DNA of 15,230 bases, taken from positions 1 to 15,230 of the forward strand of contig CALCNZ010000381.1 in NCBI GenBank assembly GCA_937897625.1, read 5' to 3'. Positions 7,626 through 14,063 of this stretch are shown piece by piece. The stretch comes from an uncultured Flavobacteriales bacterium (GTDB lineage: Bacteria > Bacteroidota > Bacteroidia > Flavobacteriales_D > Sanyastnellaceae). A model generated the notes under the pieces. It saw only the letters and a list, made by a program, of their open reading frames with translations. It was not told the DNA's origin and ran no database searches. Numbering within the stretch: the stretch's first letter is position 1; every line of letters begins with the position of its first letter. The position numbers and the translations under genes are program-made.

Positions 7626-9017
7626 TTACTCACTTCCTGAAGGACTGTTCCAGTCTTCAGAAGGACCGCTTTTTCCACGACCTAGGTAAGTCATAACACA
7701 ACGGAAACCGATGTACGACTTAGCTGTATCTTGGAATTCGTATGAACGAGTTCCGCATTGAATGAAGTAGGAAATGTCTTTCCATGATCCACCGCGAGTT
7801 ACTTTGCGCTTTTGAGTCGTTGCATCGTCTTCTTTCGCACGATAATCGTACTCCGGATTCAAATCGTGCATGATTTCATAAGCTGCCTCATCATAAGCAG
7901 TGTTACACCATTCTGCAACGTTTCCTGCCATGTTGTATAAACCCCATCCGTTTGGAGAGTATGACCCGATTGGAACAGTATGAACACCGTTGTCATCTGG
8001 GTAGTCACCTCTCATTGGTTTAAAGTTAGCCAGAGGACAACCTAAGTAATTACGTGTGTAAGGACCTCCCCATGGATACTCTTCGTTTGAAAGCCCACCG
8101 CGAGAAGCATATTCCCATTCTGCCTCTGAAGGCAAGCGGAAACGTTGAACAAATGTTTCTCCGTTTTGCTGCTTCCACTCGTTTAAGATTTGAGTTCTCC
8201 ATGCACAGAACGCTTGACACTGACCCCAAGTAACTCCAACTACTGGATAGTCGTCGTAGGCCGGATGCCAAAAATAAGTTTCAGTTAAGTGAGTGTTGTT
8301 CGAATAGGTGAAATCATGCGCCCAAACCAACGTGTCTGGATAAACATTGATTTGTTCTTCGATTACAAACTTCGTTCTGTCTGAATTGATTTTGATAGAG
8401 TGCAATTGATCCAAAGAGTTTTTCTCACCAGTTTCCTCGTCGCGATTTCCTTTTTTCTTTGCAGCACCTTCAAAGTCGATCCACCAGTAGCGATACTTCA
8501 ATTTACGCGTGTCAACTTCTCTACGGTCGTAGAATTTATCTGCGCCTTGAAGATAGAATTCATCATAAACAATATCGAAAATCTCATCGTTTTCCATGTC
8601 GATTTCAGTTTCCCAATCGAGCTTGTATCCTTTGTTGATGAAGCGATCCATTTCACGACCGTCTTCACGCTCTGAAATACCAAATCCCTCGATTTCGTTT
8701 TGTGCCAACTGATCTCTCATTAAAGAGTCACGCACCCAGTAAACGAACTGGCGGTATTCATTGTTTGAAATTTCATGTTGATCCATGTAAAATGCAGAAA
8801 CAGTAACTGTCTTTGCTTTCACCGTCATACCTCCTGCAAGGTCACGGTCGTTATTTCCCATGGTAAAAGAACCGAAGTGAATGTAATTCATTCCGTAAGG
8901 ATTCACTTGAACCCATTCCTCGCGAGGGTAAACACCTACTAGTTCTCCAGCTGGACCAGGATAACATCCTACAAGCATCGAAGACACTATTGCGAAAAAC
9001 AAAATTGATTTTTTCAT
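7626..9017 (-). CDS. gldK: Type IX secretion lipoprotein GldK (PorK), FGE-like fold
   Basis: GldK is an outer-membrane-anchored lipoprotein on the periplasmic side; with GldN it forms the T9SS ring. 463 residues. A lipoprotein signal ends in the lipobox LVGC, giving Cys18 as the lipidated residue. The rest is a sulfatase-modifying-factor (formylglycine-generating enzyme-like) fold: FGSFTMGNNDRD (48-59), FYMDQHEISNNEYRQF (76-91), then a charged insertion of about 150 residues (97-250), then DDYPVVGVTWGQCQAFCAW (255-273), RLPSEAEWEYASRGG (294-308), GWGLYNMAGNVAEW (357-370), TRGGSW (407-412) and GFRC (437-440). In true enzymes two cysteines do the chemistry; only the first (Cys421) seems kept, so a structural role is expected. 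An AGGAAG ribosome-binding site lies 2 bases before ATG. The 78-bp gap to porP holds a direct-repeat pair listed separately. Confidence 0.96.
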   Translation of the reverse strand: MKKSILFFAIVSSMLVGCYPGPAGELVGVYPREEWVQVNPYGMNYIHFGSFTMGNNDRDLAGGMTVKAKTVTVSAFYMDQHEISNNEYRQFVYWVRDSLMRDQLAQNEIEGFGISEREDGREMDRFINKGYKLDWETEIDMENDEIFDIVYDEFYLQGADKFYDRREVDTRKLKYRYWWIDFEGAAKKKGNRDEETGEKNSLDQLHSIKINSDRTKFVIEEQINVYPDTLVWAHDFTYSNNTHLTETYFWHPAYDDYPVVGVTWGQCQAFCAWRTQILNEWKQQNGETFVQRFRLPSEAEWEYASRGGLSNEEYPWGGPYTRNYLGCPLANFKPMRGDYPDDNGVHTVPIGSYSPNGWGLYNMAGNVAEWCNTAYDEAAYEIMHDLNPEYDYRAKEDDATTQKRKVTRGGSWKDISYFIQCGTRSYEFQDTAKSYIGFRCVMTYLGRGKSGPSEDWNSPSGSE

Positions 9018-9019
9018 GA

Positions 9020-9025
9020 CTTCCT
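9020..9025 (-). promoter_or_regulatory. Ribosome-binding site of gldK
   Basis: AGGAAG two bases before the gldK ATG. The spacing is shorter than the usual 5-9 bases, but it supports the chosen start, which also places the lipoprotein signal at the N-terminus. Confidence 0.5.
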
Positions 9026-9039
9026 AAATTAATGAGCTA

Positions 9040-9084
9040 AACTCTGTTGGGTTAAGTTTAACGTATATATAACTGCGTTGGGTT
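9040..9084. repeat. Pair of 14-bp direct repeats flanking a palindrome, porP-gldK gap
   Basis: On the plus strand AACTCTGTTGGGTT (9040-9053) and AACTGCGTTGGGTT (9071-9084) match at 12 of 14 bases and are 31 bp apart, about three helical turns. Between them lies the inverted repeat GTTAA-GT-TTAAC (9051-9062) and an alternating TA stretch. The arrangement looks like a double protein-binding site or a repeated RNA element in the gldK leader, but no function is known to me. No TAnnTTTG promoter box is seen in this gap on the minus strand. Confidence 0.6.
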
Positions 9085-9095
9085 TCATTTTATTG

Positions 9096-10049
9096 TTACA
9101 ATAATCGAGGATCACCCGAAATTCTTCGAATTGGGGTCTTACCAAGATTAAATTCGTAGGTTAAAAATAGCTCATGTGATCCAGCACTGTAGTTCTTGAT
9201 AGCACTCAATGTTACATCATATGCATATCCCATTTTAAATCCATGCGTGTAGGTATAACGTCCTTGTTGAACGGTATTCAAAGTCATTTGCAAACCAGCC
9301 ATAGGCACAATAGCATCACCGACTCTGTATGCAACGCCTCCCCAAAGAAGATTATTCCATAAAACATTCGCGTTGATATCGATTGCTGGCGAAGCTTTCA
9401 TGTCGGTTTTAATTAATGCATTGGTTCGAATCACCAACCCATTGTTTAAGTCGTGATTATATCCACCCATAACGTACAAGTGACGTGCAGTGGTAAATCC
9501 TAAGTTCGCTAAATCGGTTGCTGGTAAATGTGTTGCACTTACGCCAGCATAGTATTTGTTCTTTCTGTAGAACATTAAACCTACGTTTGCATCGAAACCA
9601 CCCTGAGTCATTCCAGTGGTTGGAATATTCGGGTCTGTAGGATCTATCGCAACCCAATTTGTACCTAAAGTTTTCGAAAGCATTCCAATTTGAACACCAG
9701 CTGAAAGGATATTATTTCCAATTGGCAAATGATAAGCTCCAGATAAACGAACAAATTTGTTCGTCTCTTGTCCTAAAACTTCGGTCATCGCAGACAAGCC
9801 TAAACCAACCGTTCTTCCTCCAGCCTTTACGTAGCCGTTGTAATTGAACAAATAAGTTTTTGGATCGCGATTGAACCCGTCCCACTGGTCGCGGTGGAAA
9901 GCTTGAATTTGATGCATGTTGTCAATTCCTGCTGCCGCCGGATTGAAAGAAATTCTGTCAAACATCCACAATGAGAATTGAGGATCTTGTTGAGCATTCA
10001 CAGCACCAGCAAGAGAAAACGCTAGGAGAAGAAAATACAGTTTTTTCAT
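9096..10049 (-). CDS. porP: PorP/SprF family type IX secretion outer-membrane protein
   Basis: Members of this family are outer-membrane beta-barrel proteins of the T9SS: PorP is needed for secretion in Porphyromonas gingivalis and SprF for surface display of SprB in Flavobacterium. 317 residues, normal for the family. A Sec signal peptide (MKKLYFLLLAFSLAGAVNA, cut after residue 19) is followed by the family signature QQDPQFSLWMFDRISFNPAAAG and by FHRDQWDGF, then alternating beta-strand-like segments with LGLSAMTEVLGQETN, LSAGVQIGML, GGFDANVGLMFY, YYAGVSATHLPA, LYVMGGYNHDL and LWGGVAYRVGD. Its place directly upstream of gldK (78-bp gap) repeats the porP-K-L-M-N order known in P. gingivalis and favours a PorP role over a SprF-type accessory role, though family members are hard to separate by sequence. 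Probably the first gene of the T9SS transcript; no Shine-Dalgarno sequence is seen. Confidence 0.92.
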   Translation of the reverse strand: MKKLYFLLLAFSLAGAVNAQQDPQFSLWMFDRISFNPAAAGIDNMHQIQAFHRDQWDGFNRDPKTYLFNYNGYVKAGGRTVGLGLSAMTEVLGQETNKFVRLSGAYHLPIGNNILSAGVQIGMLSKTLGTNWVAIDPTDPNIPTTGMTQGGFDANVGLMFYRKNKYYAGVSATHLPATDLANLGFTTARHLYVMGGYNHDLNNGLVIRTNALIKTDMKASPAIDINANVLWNNLLWGGVAYRVGDAIVPMAGLQMTLNTVQQGRYTYTHGFKMGYAYDVTLSAIKNYSAGSHELFLTYEFNLGKTPIRRISGDPRLL

Positions 10050-10248
10050 CGTTTGTTCTTTCGTTTAACCCTGAAAAATCCCGAAGTGGGAAGTTACAGA
10101 GTTTGCTAAAATAGAAAATCTATTGAAAAAAACAAAAAAAACACGCGAAATTCAACGTCAGCTAAAAGATAAACCATCCATAGCCTATGAATTTCAACGA
10201 GATACGTTTAAAAAGAAGAGCCTACTATTATTGGAAACCTAAAGTAAA
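10050..10248. other. 199-bp intergenic region between porP and the arginase-like gene
   Basis: A/T-rich spacer holding the candidate porP promoter, two A tracts (10126-10132 and 10134-10141 on the plus strand) and a possible 21-codon plus-strand reading frame (10187-10252). I see no convincing hairpin terminator for the upstream arginase-like gene and no RNA gene. Confidence 0.6.
10106..10136 (-). promoter_or_regulatory. Candidate promoter of the porP-gldKLMN operon
   Basis: On the minus strand TTTG (10136-10133) is followed after 19 bases by TATTTTAG (10113-10106), close to the Bacteroidota housekeeping pattern TTTG-N(17-23)-TAnnTTTG but with one mismatch in the -7 box. It would start a transcript about 50 bases before porP. 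A 6-bp inverted repeat AATAGA-AAA-TCTATT (10110-10124) overlaps the -7 box and could be an operator. Two T tracts (T8 and T7) precede it. This is a sequence-only prediction. Confidence 0.35.
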
Positions 10249-11415
10249 CTAAACCAATTTTTGGAAAGTTTTCCACCAACGGTCAGGCATTTCTTGCTGA
10301 GAAGCCAGGATGTAATCCGAGTATGTGCAAGGGACAACATGATTTCGCTCATGTTTTTCTTCAGTACCTGCAGGATAAGCAACTTCCAACCACCATCGGT
10401 TGGTTAAATGACTTTTATAAAAAACCAATTCGTCGCCAGAGTCTGTTAACAAGACTATGAATTTCTCATATTCCGAAAGTGATGCAATCGGATAATCACC
10501 TCTCCTCGCATGATAACCGTCTATAAAACACCAAATCAATTGTGCTAAAAGTTTTGCAGATTGGCCACTGTCGTCCAGGGTTGGATTAAACTCGTAAAAA
10601 CCAATACAGGTTAGCTTTTCACTCATACCTGCATATTTACAAAGTTGCGCGGCTTCGTGACCGAAAAAACCATTTGGACCACTTTTTCCGGTTGACATAA
10701 ACTCTGAATAGCGAATAGCACTCATGTCAAAACTAAGCAAGTCAGCATTTCGAATTACTGCTTCTGCCTCTGAAATGTCTTGCTGAATTTCTCCCAGTCT
10801 AACCGCATCGAAATACATCTTCGCAGTTAAATCGAGCAAAGCTTTATCCGTCAAGTAACGTTGGTGTCCGAGATTGGAATAGTTAAATAAATAATTCGGT
10901 CGGTGAAGAATAATTCGATTTAAATAGCCCTCAGCGGAAGAATCATCTGGACTAGAGCCGAAGTCTAATTTTGAATCTATGGTTACCAAGTTCACTGTTT
11001 GCTCCATGGCCTCGTAGGCTTTGTACGTTGCAAAGGTTAAATCTTGCGTTCCGCCAATAACGACAGGCAAGATGTTTAACTTCATGCAAGCTGTGCAAAC
11101 TTCTGAAAGCGCGTAGTAAGTGTCTTCTGGCGTTTCCCCAGGCAAGATATTTCCCAAATCGACAATCTTCGAATAATCGTCGCAGGCCAATAATTTATAT
11201 AGCTCTCTTCGAACTTCGTCAGGGGCATTGGCGGCTCCTGAATTGTTTTCTGAATTCCGATCTTCACAAACACCCACAATGGCTATTTGCCTTTCATTCA
11301 AATCGTTTTCATCGTCGAAATAAAAACGCGTTTGTGCACCAATCGTGTTGTTCGCAAAAAAGCGGTTCGAGCTATCGTGAAATATACTCGGAGAGAGAAA
11401 TACTGACAAATCCAT
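10249..11415 (-). CDS. Arginase/formimidoylglutamase-family protein with degenerate metal site
   Basis: 388 residues from ATG at 11415; a GTG two codons upstream (11421) is the alternative start. The fold is that of the ureohydrolase (arginase, agmatinase, formimidoylglutamase) family: ILPVVIGGTQDLTFATYKA (about 115-133), VNLVTIDSKLDFG (141-153), ADLLSFDMSAIRYSE (224-238) and CIGFYEFNPTLDDSGQSAK (270-288) fall in the order of the four family motifs. The usual manganese ligands are mostly changed: the GGDHS-type motif reads GGTQD (no His), DAHxD reads DSKLD (His to Lys), and SxDxDxxDP reads SFDMSAIRY (second Asp lost). Hydrolase activity is therefore doubtful even though database annotation would probably say formimidoylglutamase. 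About 85 C-terminal residues (300-388) with FIVLLTDSGDELVFYKS and NRWWLEV extend beyond the core. No signal peptide, so cytoplasmic. No hut pathway genes are nearby; it lies between topA and the T9SS operon. Confidence 0.85.
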   Translation of the reverse strand: MDLSVFLSPSIFHDSSNRFFANNTIGAQTRFYFDDENDLNERQIAIVGVCEDRNSENNSGAANAPDEVRRELYKLLACDDYSKIVDLGNILPGETPEDTYYALSEVCTACMKLNILPVVIGGTQDLTFATYKAYEAMEQTVNLVTIDSKLDFGSSPDDSSAEGYLNRIILHRPNYLFNYSNLGHQRYLTDKALLDLTAKMYFDAVRLGEIQQDISEAEAVIRNADLLSFDMSAIRYSEFMSTGKSGPNGFFGHEAAQLCKYAGMSEKLTCIGFYEFNPTLDDSGQSAKLLAQLIWCFIDGYHARRGDYPIASLSEYEKFIVLLTDSGDELVFYKSHLTNRWWLEVAYPAGTEEKHERNHVVPCTYSDYILASQQEMPDRWWKTFQKLV

Positions 11416-11479
11416 AAGCACGAAACTAAACGGAGTAACCGTTCAATTTCATTCAACTAAAAAATCATTTCAACAAAAG

Positions 11480-11499
11480 AATGTGATGATTCACATTTA
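11480..11499 (-). terminator. Weak hairpin at the topA stop codon
   Basis: On the minus strand AATGTGA-ATCA-TCACATT (11497-11480) forms a 7-bp stem starting at the last base of the topA TAA, followed by CTTTTGTTG. The stem is A/T-rich and the T tract is short and broken, so it may be a weak terminator or an mRNA 3' stabiliser. The 81-bp gap holds nothing else clear before the arginase-like gene except a 5-bp hairpin AACGG/CCGTT at 11429-11443. Confidence 0.35.
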
Positions 11500-13935
11500 T
11501 TTCTTGGGCGATTTCTTTGCGGCAGTTTTTTTAGCCGGAGCTTTTTTAGCTGGAGCTTTCTTTGCTGCAACTTTCTTAACAGGTGCTTTTTTTACAGGAG
11601 CCTTTTTTGGTGCTGGCTTTCTCGATGCAGCTTTTTTCGTCGCTTGCTCCATTTGCTCTTCCATGATCTGCTGAGCAATGGTCCACGATATATCTTCTGG
11701 CTTGGAACCTTTCGGAAGTTTGAAATTCAAGTTTCCTGATTTCAAATACGCACCAAAGCGACCGTTTATAATCTGTACATTTTCATCTTCAGTAAAAGTC
11801 TTGAGGAGATTCGCGTTCACACCGTTGATTTTATCTTCAACAAGCTGAATGGCTCTTGGCAAATCAATGGTGAACGGATCATCGCCTTCTTTCACACGAA
11901 GAGAAGCAAAGGTGGATTTGAATTTCACATATGGACCGAAACGACCAATACCTACAACAATTTTCTCTCCGTTCCACTCACCCAACTCGCGTGGCATCTT
12001 GAATAAATCCAAAGCTTCTTCCAAGGTAATCGTATTGATGCTCTGTGTTGGACGAAGCGATGCGAATTTCTTCACTTCTTCTTCGGCTGTTCCCAATTGA
12101 ATCATCGGACCAAATCTTCCGATTCGCGCTATGATTGGTTTCCCAGTTGCCGGATCTTCACCCAACAATCGCTCTCCAGATGCACGTGCAGCATCGTTTG
12201 TAGTTGTTACTACGTTTTCATGAAATGGACCGTAAAACTTATGAAGCATTTTCTTCCAGTCCAATTTGCCTTCAGCAATTGTATCGAACTCTTCCTCGAC
12301 ACTCGCCGTAAAGTGGTAATCTAAAATTAATGGGAAATTTTCCACCAAAAAGTCATTTACAACACGACCGATGTCTGTTGGAAACAGTTTCGATTTTTCG
12401 GCTCCTGTATTTTCAGATTTCGTTTCAGAGGTAATGACTCCCTTAGCCAGGGTATGCACAGCATATGAACGAGCCTTCCCTTCCAAATCTTGCTTCACTA
12501 CATAGGTTCTTGCTTGTATCGTGTTAATTGTAGAAGCGTATGTTGAAGGTCTTCCGATTCCCAATTCTTCCATTTTTTTCACCAAACTTGCCTCGCTGAA
12601 TCGTGCAGGTTTTTGTGTGAATTTTTCCTGGGCTACCATTGTCTTCAAATCAAGCATTTGACCTTCATGCAACGGAGGAAGAACACCGCTTTCGTCAGAC
12701 TCTTCGTCGTCCGTTCCTTCCATATACACCTTCAGGAATCCTTCGAATTTCACGACTTGTCCTTTTGCTACAAGGGTTTCGGTTCGTGTGGAAATGTTGA
12801 CATGGGCAGTGGTGTTTTCCAATTTGGCATCGGCCATCTGACTTGCTAACGTTCTTTTCCAGATTAATTCATACAATCTTCTTTCGTTGGTGTCTCCATC
12901 TATGGTTTTAACTGCCATGTCCGTTGGACGAATGGCTTCGTGTGCTTCTTGTGCACCTTTATTTTTCGTTTTGAAAGTTCTCGGATTAGAATATGCCTCG
13001 CCGAAGCTTGATAGAATTTCATTCTTCGCTGCCTCTCTTGCGAAATCTGACAAGTTCATGCTGTCAGTTCTCATGTAGGTGATCTTTCCACTTTCGTATA
13101 ATTTCTGAGCAACGGTCATGGTTGCTTTCACCGACATTCCCAATTTTCTTCCTGCTTCTTGCTGAAGCGTTGAAGTAGTGAACGGCGCTGCTGGCGAACG
13201 TGTTCCTGGTTTTGTTTCTAGAGAAGCAATGGCAAACTCGGCGTTTTTACAATCTTCCAAAAAAGACTGGGCCGATGATCCATCTGAAATGCGTGAAGGC
13301 AAATCGGCCTTCAACGTTGCATCTCCCAAATCGAACATCGCACGAATTCCAAAATATGCCGAAGCGTTGAATGCCTCCACTTCACGCTCTCTTTCAACAA
13401 TTAATCGAACCGCAACACTTTGAACACGGCCGGCGCTCAACGATGGACGTACCTTTTTCCATAAAACCGGAGAAAGTTCAAAACCAACTATTCTATCGAG
13501 TATTCTTCTTGCTTGTTGCGCATTCACCAGATCCATATCTATGGTTCTTGGTTTTTCCATTGCGGCAAGAATTGCTTTTTTGGTAATTTCAGAAAAAACA
13601 ATGCGTTTGGTTTTGTTCTCATCGATCTTCATCGACTCCAACAAATGCCAAGAAATAGCTTCCCCCTCGCGGTCCTCATCCGTCGCTAACCAAACAAACT
13701 TGTTATCTTTAATTGCGTCTTTTGCCAACTTCGTTAGCTCGTTCACCACCTTTTCTGAATCTGGATAGACTTCGTAAGTCACATCAAAATTTCCGTCAGC
13801 GCTAACGGCAAAATTATTCTTTGGCAAATCGCGAACGTGTCCAATACTCGCCTTCACAACGTAGTCGCTCCCCAAATATCCTTCGATGGTTTTCGCCTTT
13901 GCAGGGGACTCTACTATAACAAGATTTTTAGCCAT
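11497..13935 (-). CDS. topA: DNA topoisomerase I (type IA), TopA, with basic tail
   Basis: TopA relaxes negative supercoils by cutting and rejoining one DNA strand. 812 residues. The N-terminal Toprim domain begins NLVIVESPAKAKTIEGYL (4-21) with the catalytic Glu9 and the acidic triad Asp86-Asp88-Glu90 in ATDEDREGE. LSAGRVQSVAVRLIVERE (166-183) follows, and the active-site tyrosine is Tyr287 in ITYMRTDS. The C-terminal part (about 590-760) carries repeated GRFGPMIQLG, GRFGPYVKF and GRFGAYLKSGNL motifs of the topoisomerase C-terminal repeat type. The four-cysteine zinc fingers of the E. coli enzyme are absent; only one cysteine is seen. The last roughly 49 residues are Lys/Ala/Pro repeats such as KKAPVKKAP, likely a non-specific DNA-binding tail. 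There is no Shine-Dalgarno sequence; a good promoter match lies just upstream. Divergent from miaB, and followed after 81 bp by the arginase-like gene. Confidence 0.97.
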   Translation of the reverse strand: MAKNLVIVESPAKAKTIEGYLGSDYVVKASIGHVRDLPKNNFAVSADGNFDVTYEVYPDSEKVVNELTKLAKDAIKDNKFVWLATDEDREGEAISWHLLESMKIDENKTKRIVFSEITKKAILAAMEKPRTIDMDLVNAQQARRILDRIVGFELSPVLWKKVRPSLSAGRVQSVAVRLIVEREREVEAFNASAYFGIRAMFDLGDATLKADLPSRISDGSSAQSFLEDCKNAEFAIASLETKPGTRSPAAPFTTSTLQQEAGRKLGMSVKATMTVAQKLYESGKITYMRTDSMNLSDFAREAAKNEILSSFGEAYSNPRTFKTKNKGAQEAHEAIRPTDMAVKTIDGDTNERRLYELIWKRTLASQMADAKLENTTAHVNISTRTETLVAKGQVVKFEGFLKVYMEGTDDEESDESGVLPPLHEGQMLDLKTMVAQEKFTQKPARFSEASLVKKMEELGIGRPSTYASTINTIQARTYVVKQDLEGKARSYAVHTLAKGVITSETKSENTGAEKSKLFPTDIGRVVNDFLVENFPLILDYHFTASVEEEFDTIAEGKLDWKKMLHKFYGPFHENVVTTTNDAARASGERLLGEDPATGKPIIARIGRFGPMIQLGTAEEEVKKFASLRPTQSINTITLEEALDLFKMPRELGEWNGEKIVVGIGRFGPYVKFKSTFASLRVKEGDDPFTIDLPRAIQLVEDKINGVNANLLKTFTEDENVQIINGRFGAYLKSGNLNFKLPKGSKPEDISWTIAQQIMEEQMEQATKKAASRKPAPKKAPVKKAPVKKVAAKKAPAKKAPAKKTAAKKSPKK
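11500..11645 (-). repeat. Imperfect short tandem repeats encoding the TopA Lys/Ala/Pro tail
   Basis: The end of topA is built of repeats of about 12-15 bases coding for KKAPA, KKAPV and KKTAA units. The DNA is strongly purine-rich on the coding strand. Such tracts can slip during replication, so the tail length may vary between strains. The long Phe/Ala/Gly-rich reading frame on the opposite strand is a by-product of this repeat. Confidence 0.7.
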
Positions 13936-13955
13936 ATTTTGTGTTTGAATGTCGG

Positions 13956-13989
13956 CAAAGGTATATGCATTTATCCGTTAGTCTCCAAA
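13956..13989 (-). promoter_or_regulatory. Candidate topA promoter
   Basis: On the minus strand TTTG (13989-13986) is followed after 22 bases by TACCTTTGCC, whose TACCTTTG (13963-13956) matches the Bacteroidota -7 box TAnnTTTG exactly. The box ends 20 bases before the topA ATG, so the leader would be very short, in line with the lack of a Shine-Dalgarno sequence. Confidence 0.55.
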
Positions 13990-14011
13990 TTGGTTATGCG
14001 ATTCTATGCTG

Positions 14012-14038
14012 TATTTCTTTAGAAATAGATTATTTTTG
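14012..14038 (+). promoter_or_regulatory. Candidate miaB promoter with adjacent palindrome
   Basis: TATTTTTGC at 14031-14039 matches the TAnnTTTG -7 box exactly on the plus strand, 25 bases before the GTG start. No clear TTTG -33 box is seen at the right distance. Instead, the perfect inverted repeat TATTTCT-TT-AGAAATA (14012-14027) occupies the spacer just upstream, a typical place for an operator or activator site. Confidence 0.45.
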
Positions 14039-14063
14039 CACACAATCAAAACAGCCAGACACT

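Noticed and set aside
8400..8675. Plus-strand frame of about 90 codons inside gldK
   Set aside because: No ribosome-binding site or recognisable domain, and fully inside a well-identified gene on the other strand.
11416..11496. Promoter for the arginase-like gene in the gap after topA
   Set aside because: TAGTTTCG near the start has a mismatch in the -7 box and no TTTG at proper spacing; too weak to report as a feature.
11483..11674. Plus-strand frame rich in Phe, Ala and Gly resembling a membrane protein
   Set aside because: It is the complement of the Lys/Ala/Pro repeat tail of topA; the hydrophobic pattern follows from AAG-rich codons read in reverse.
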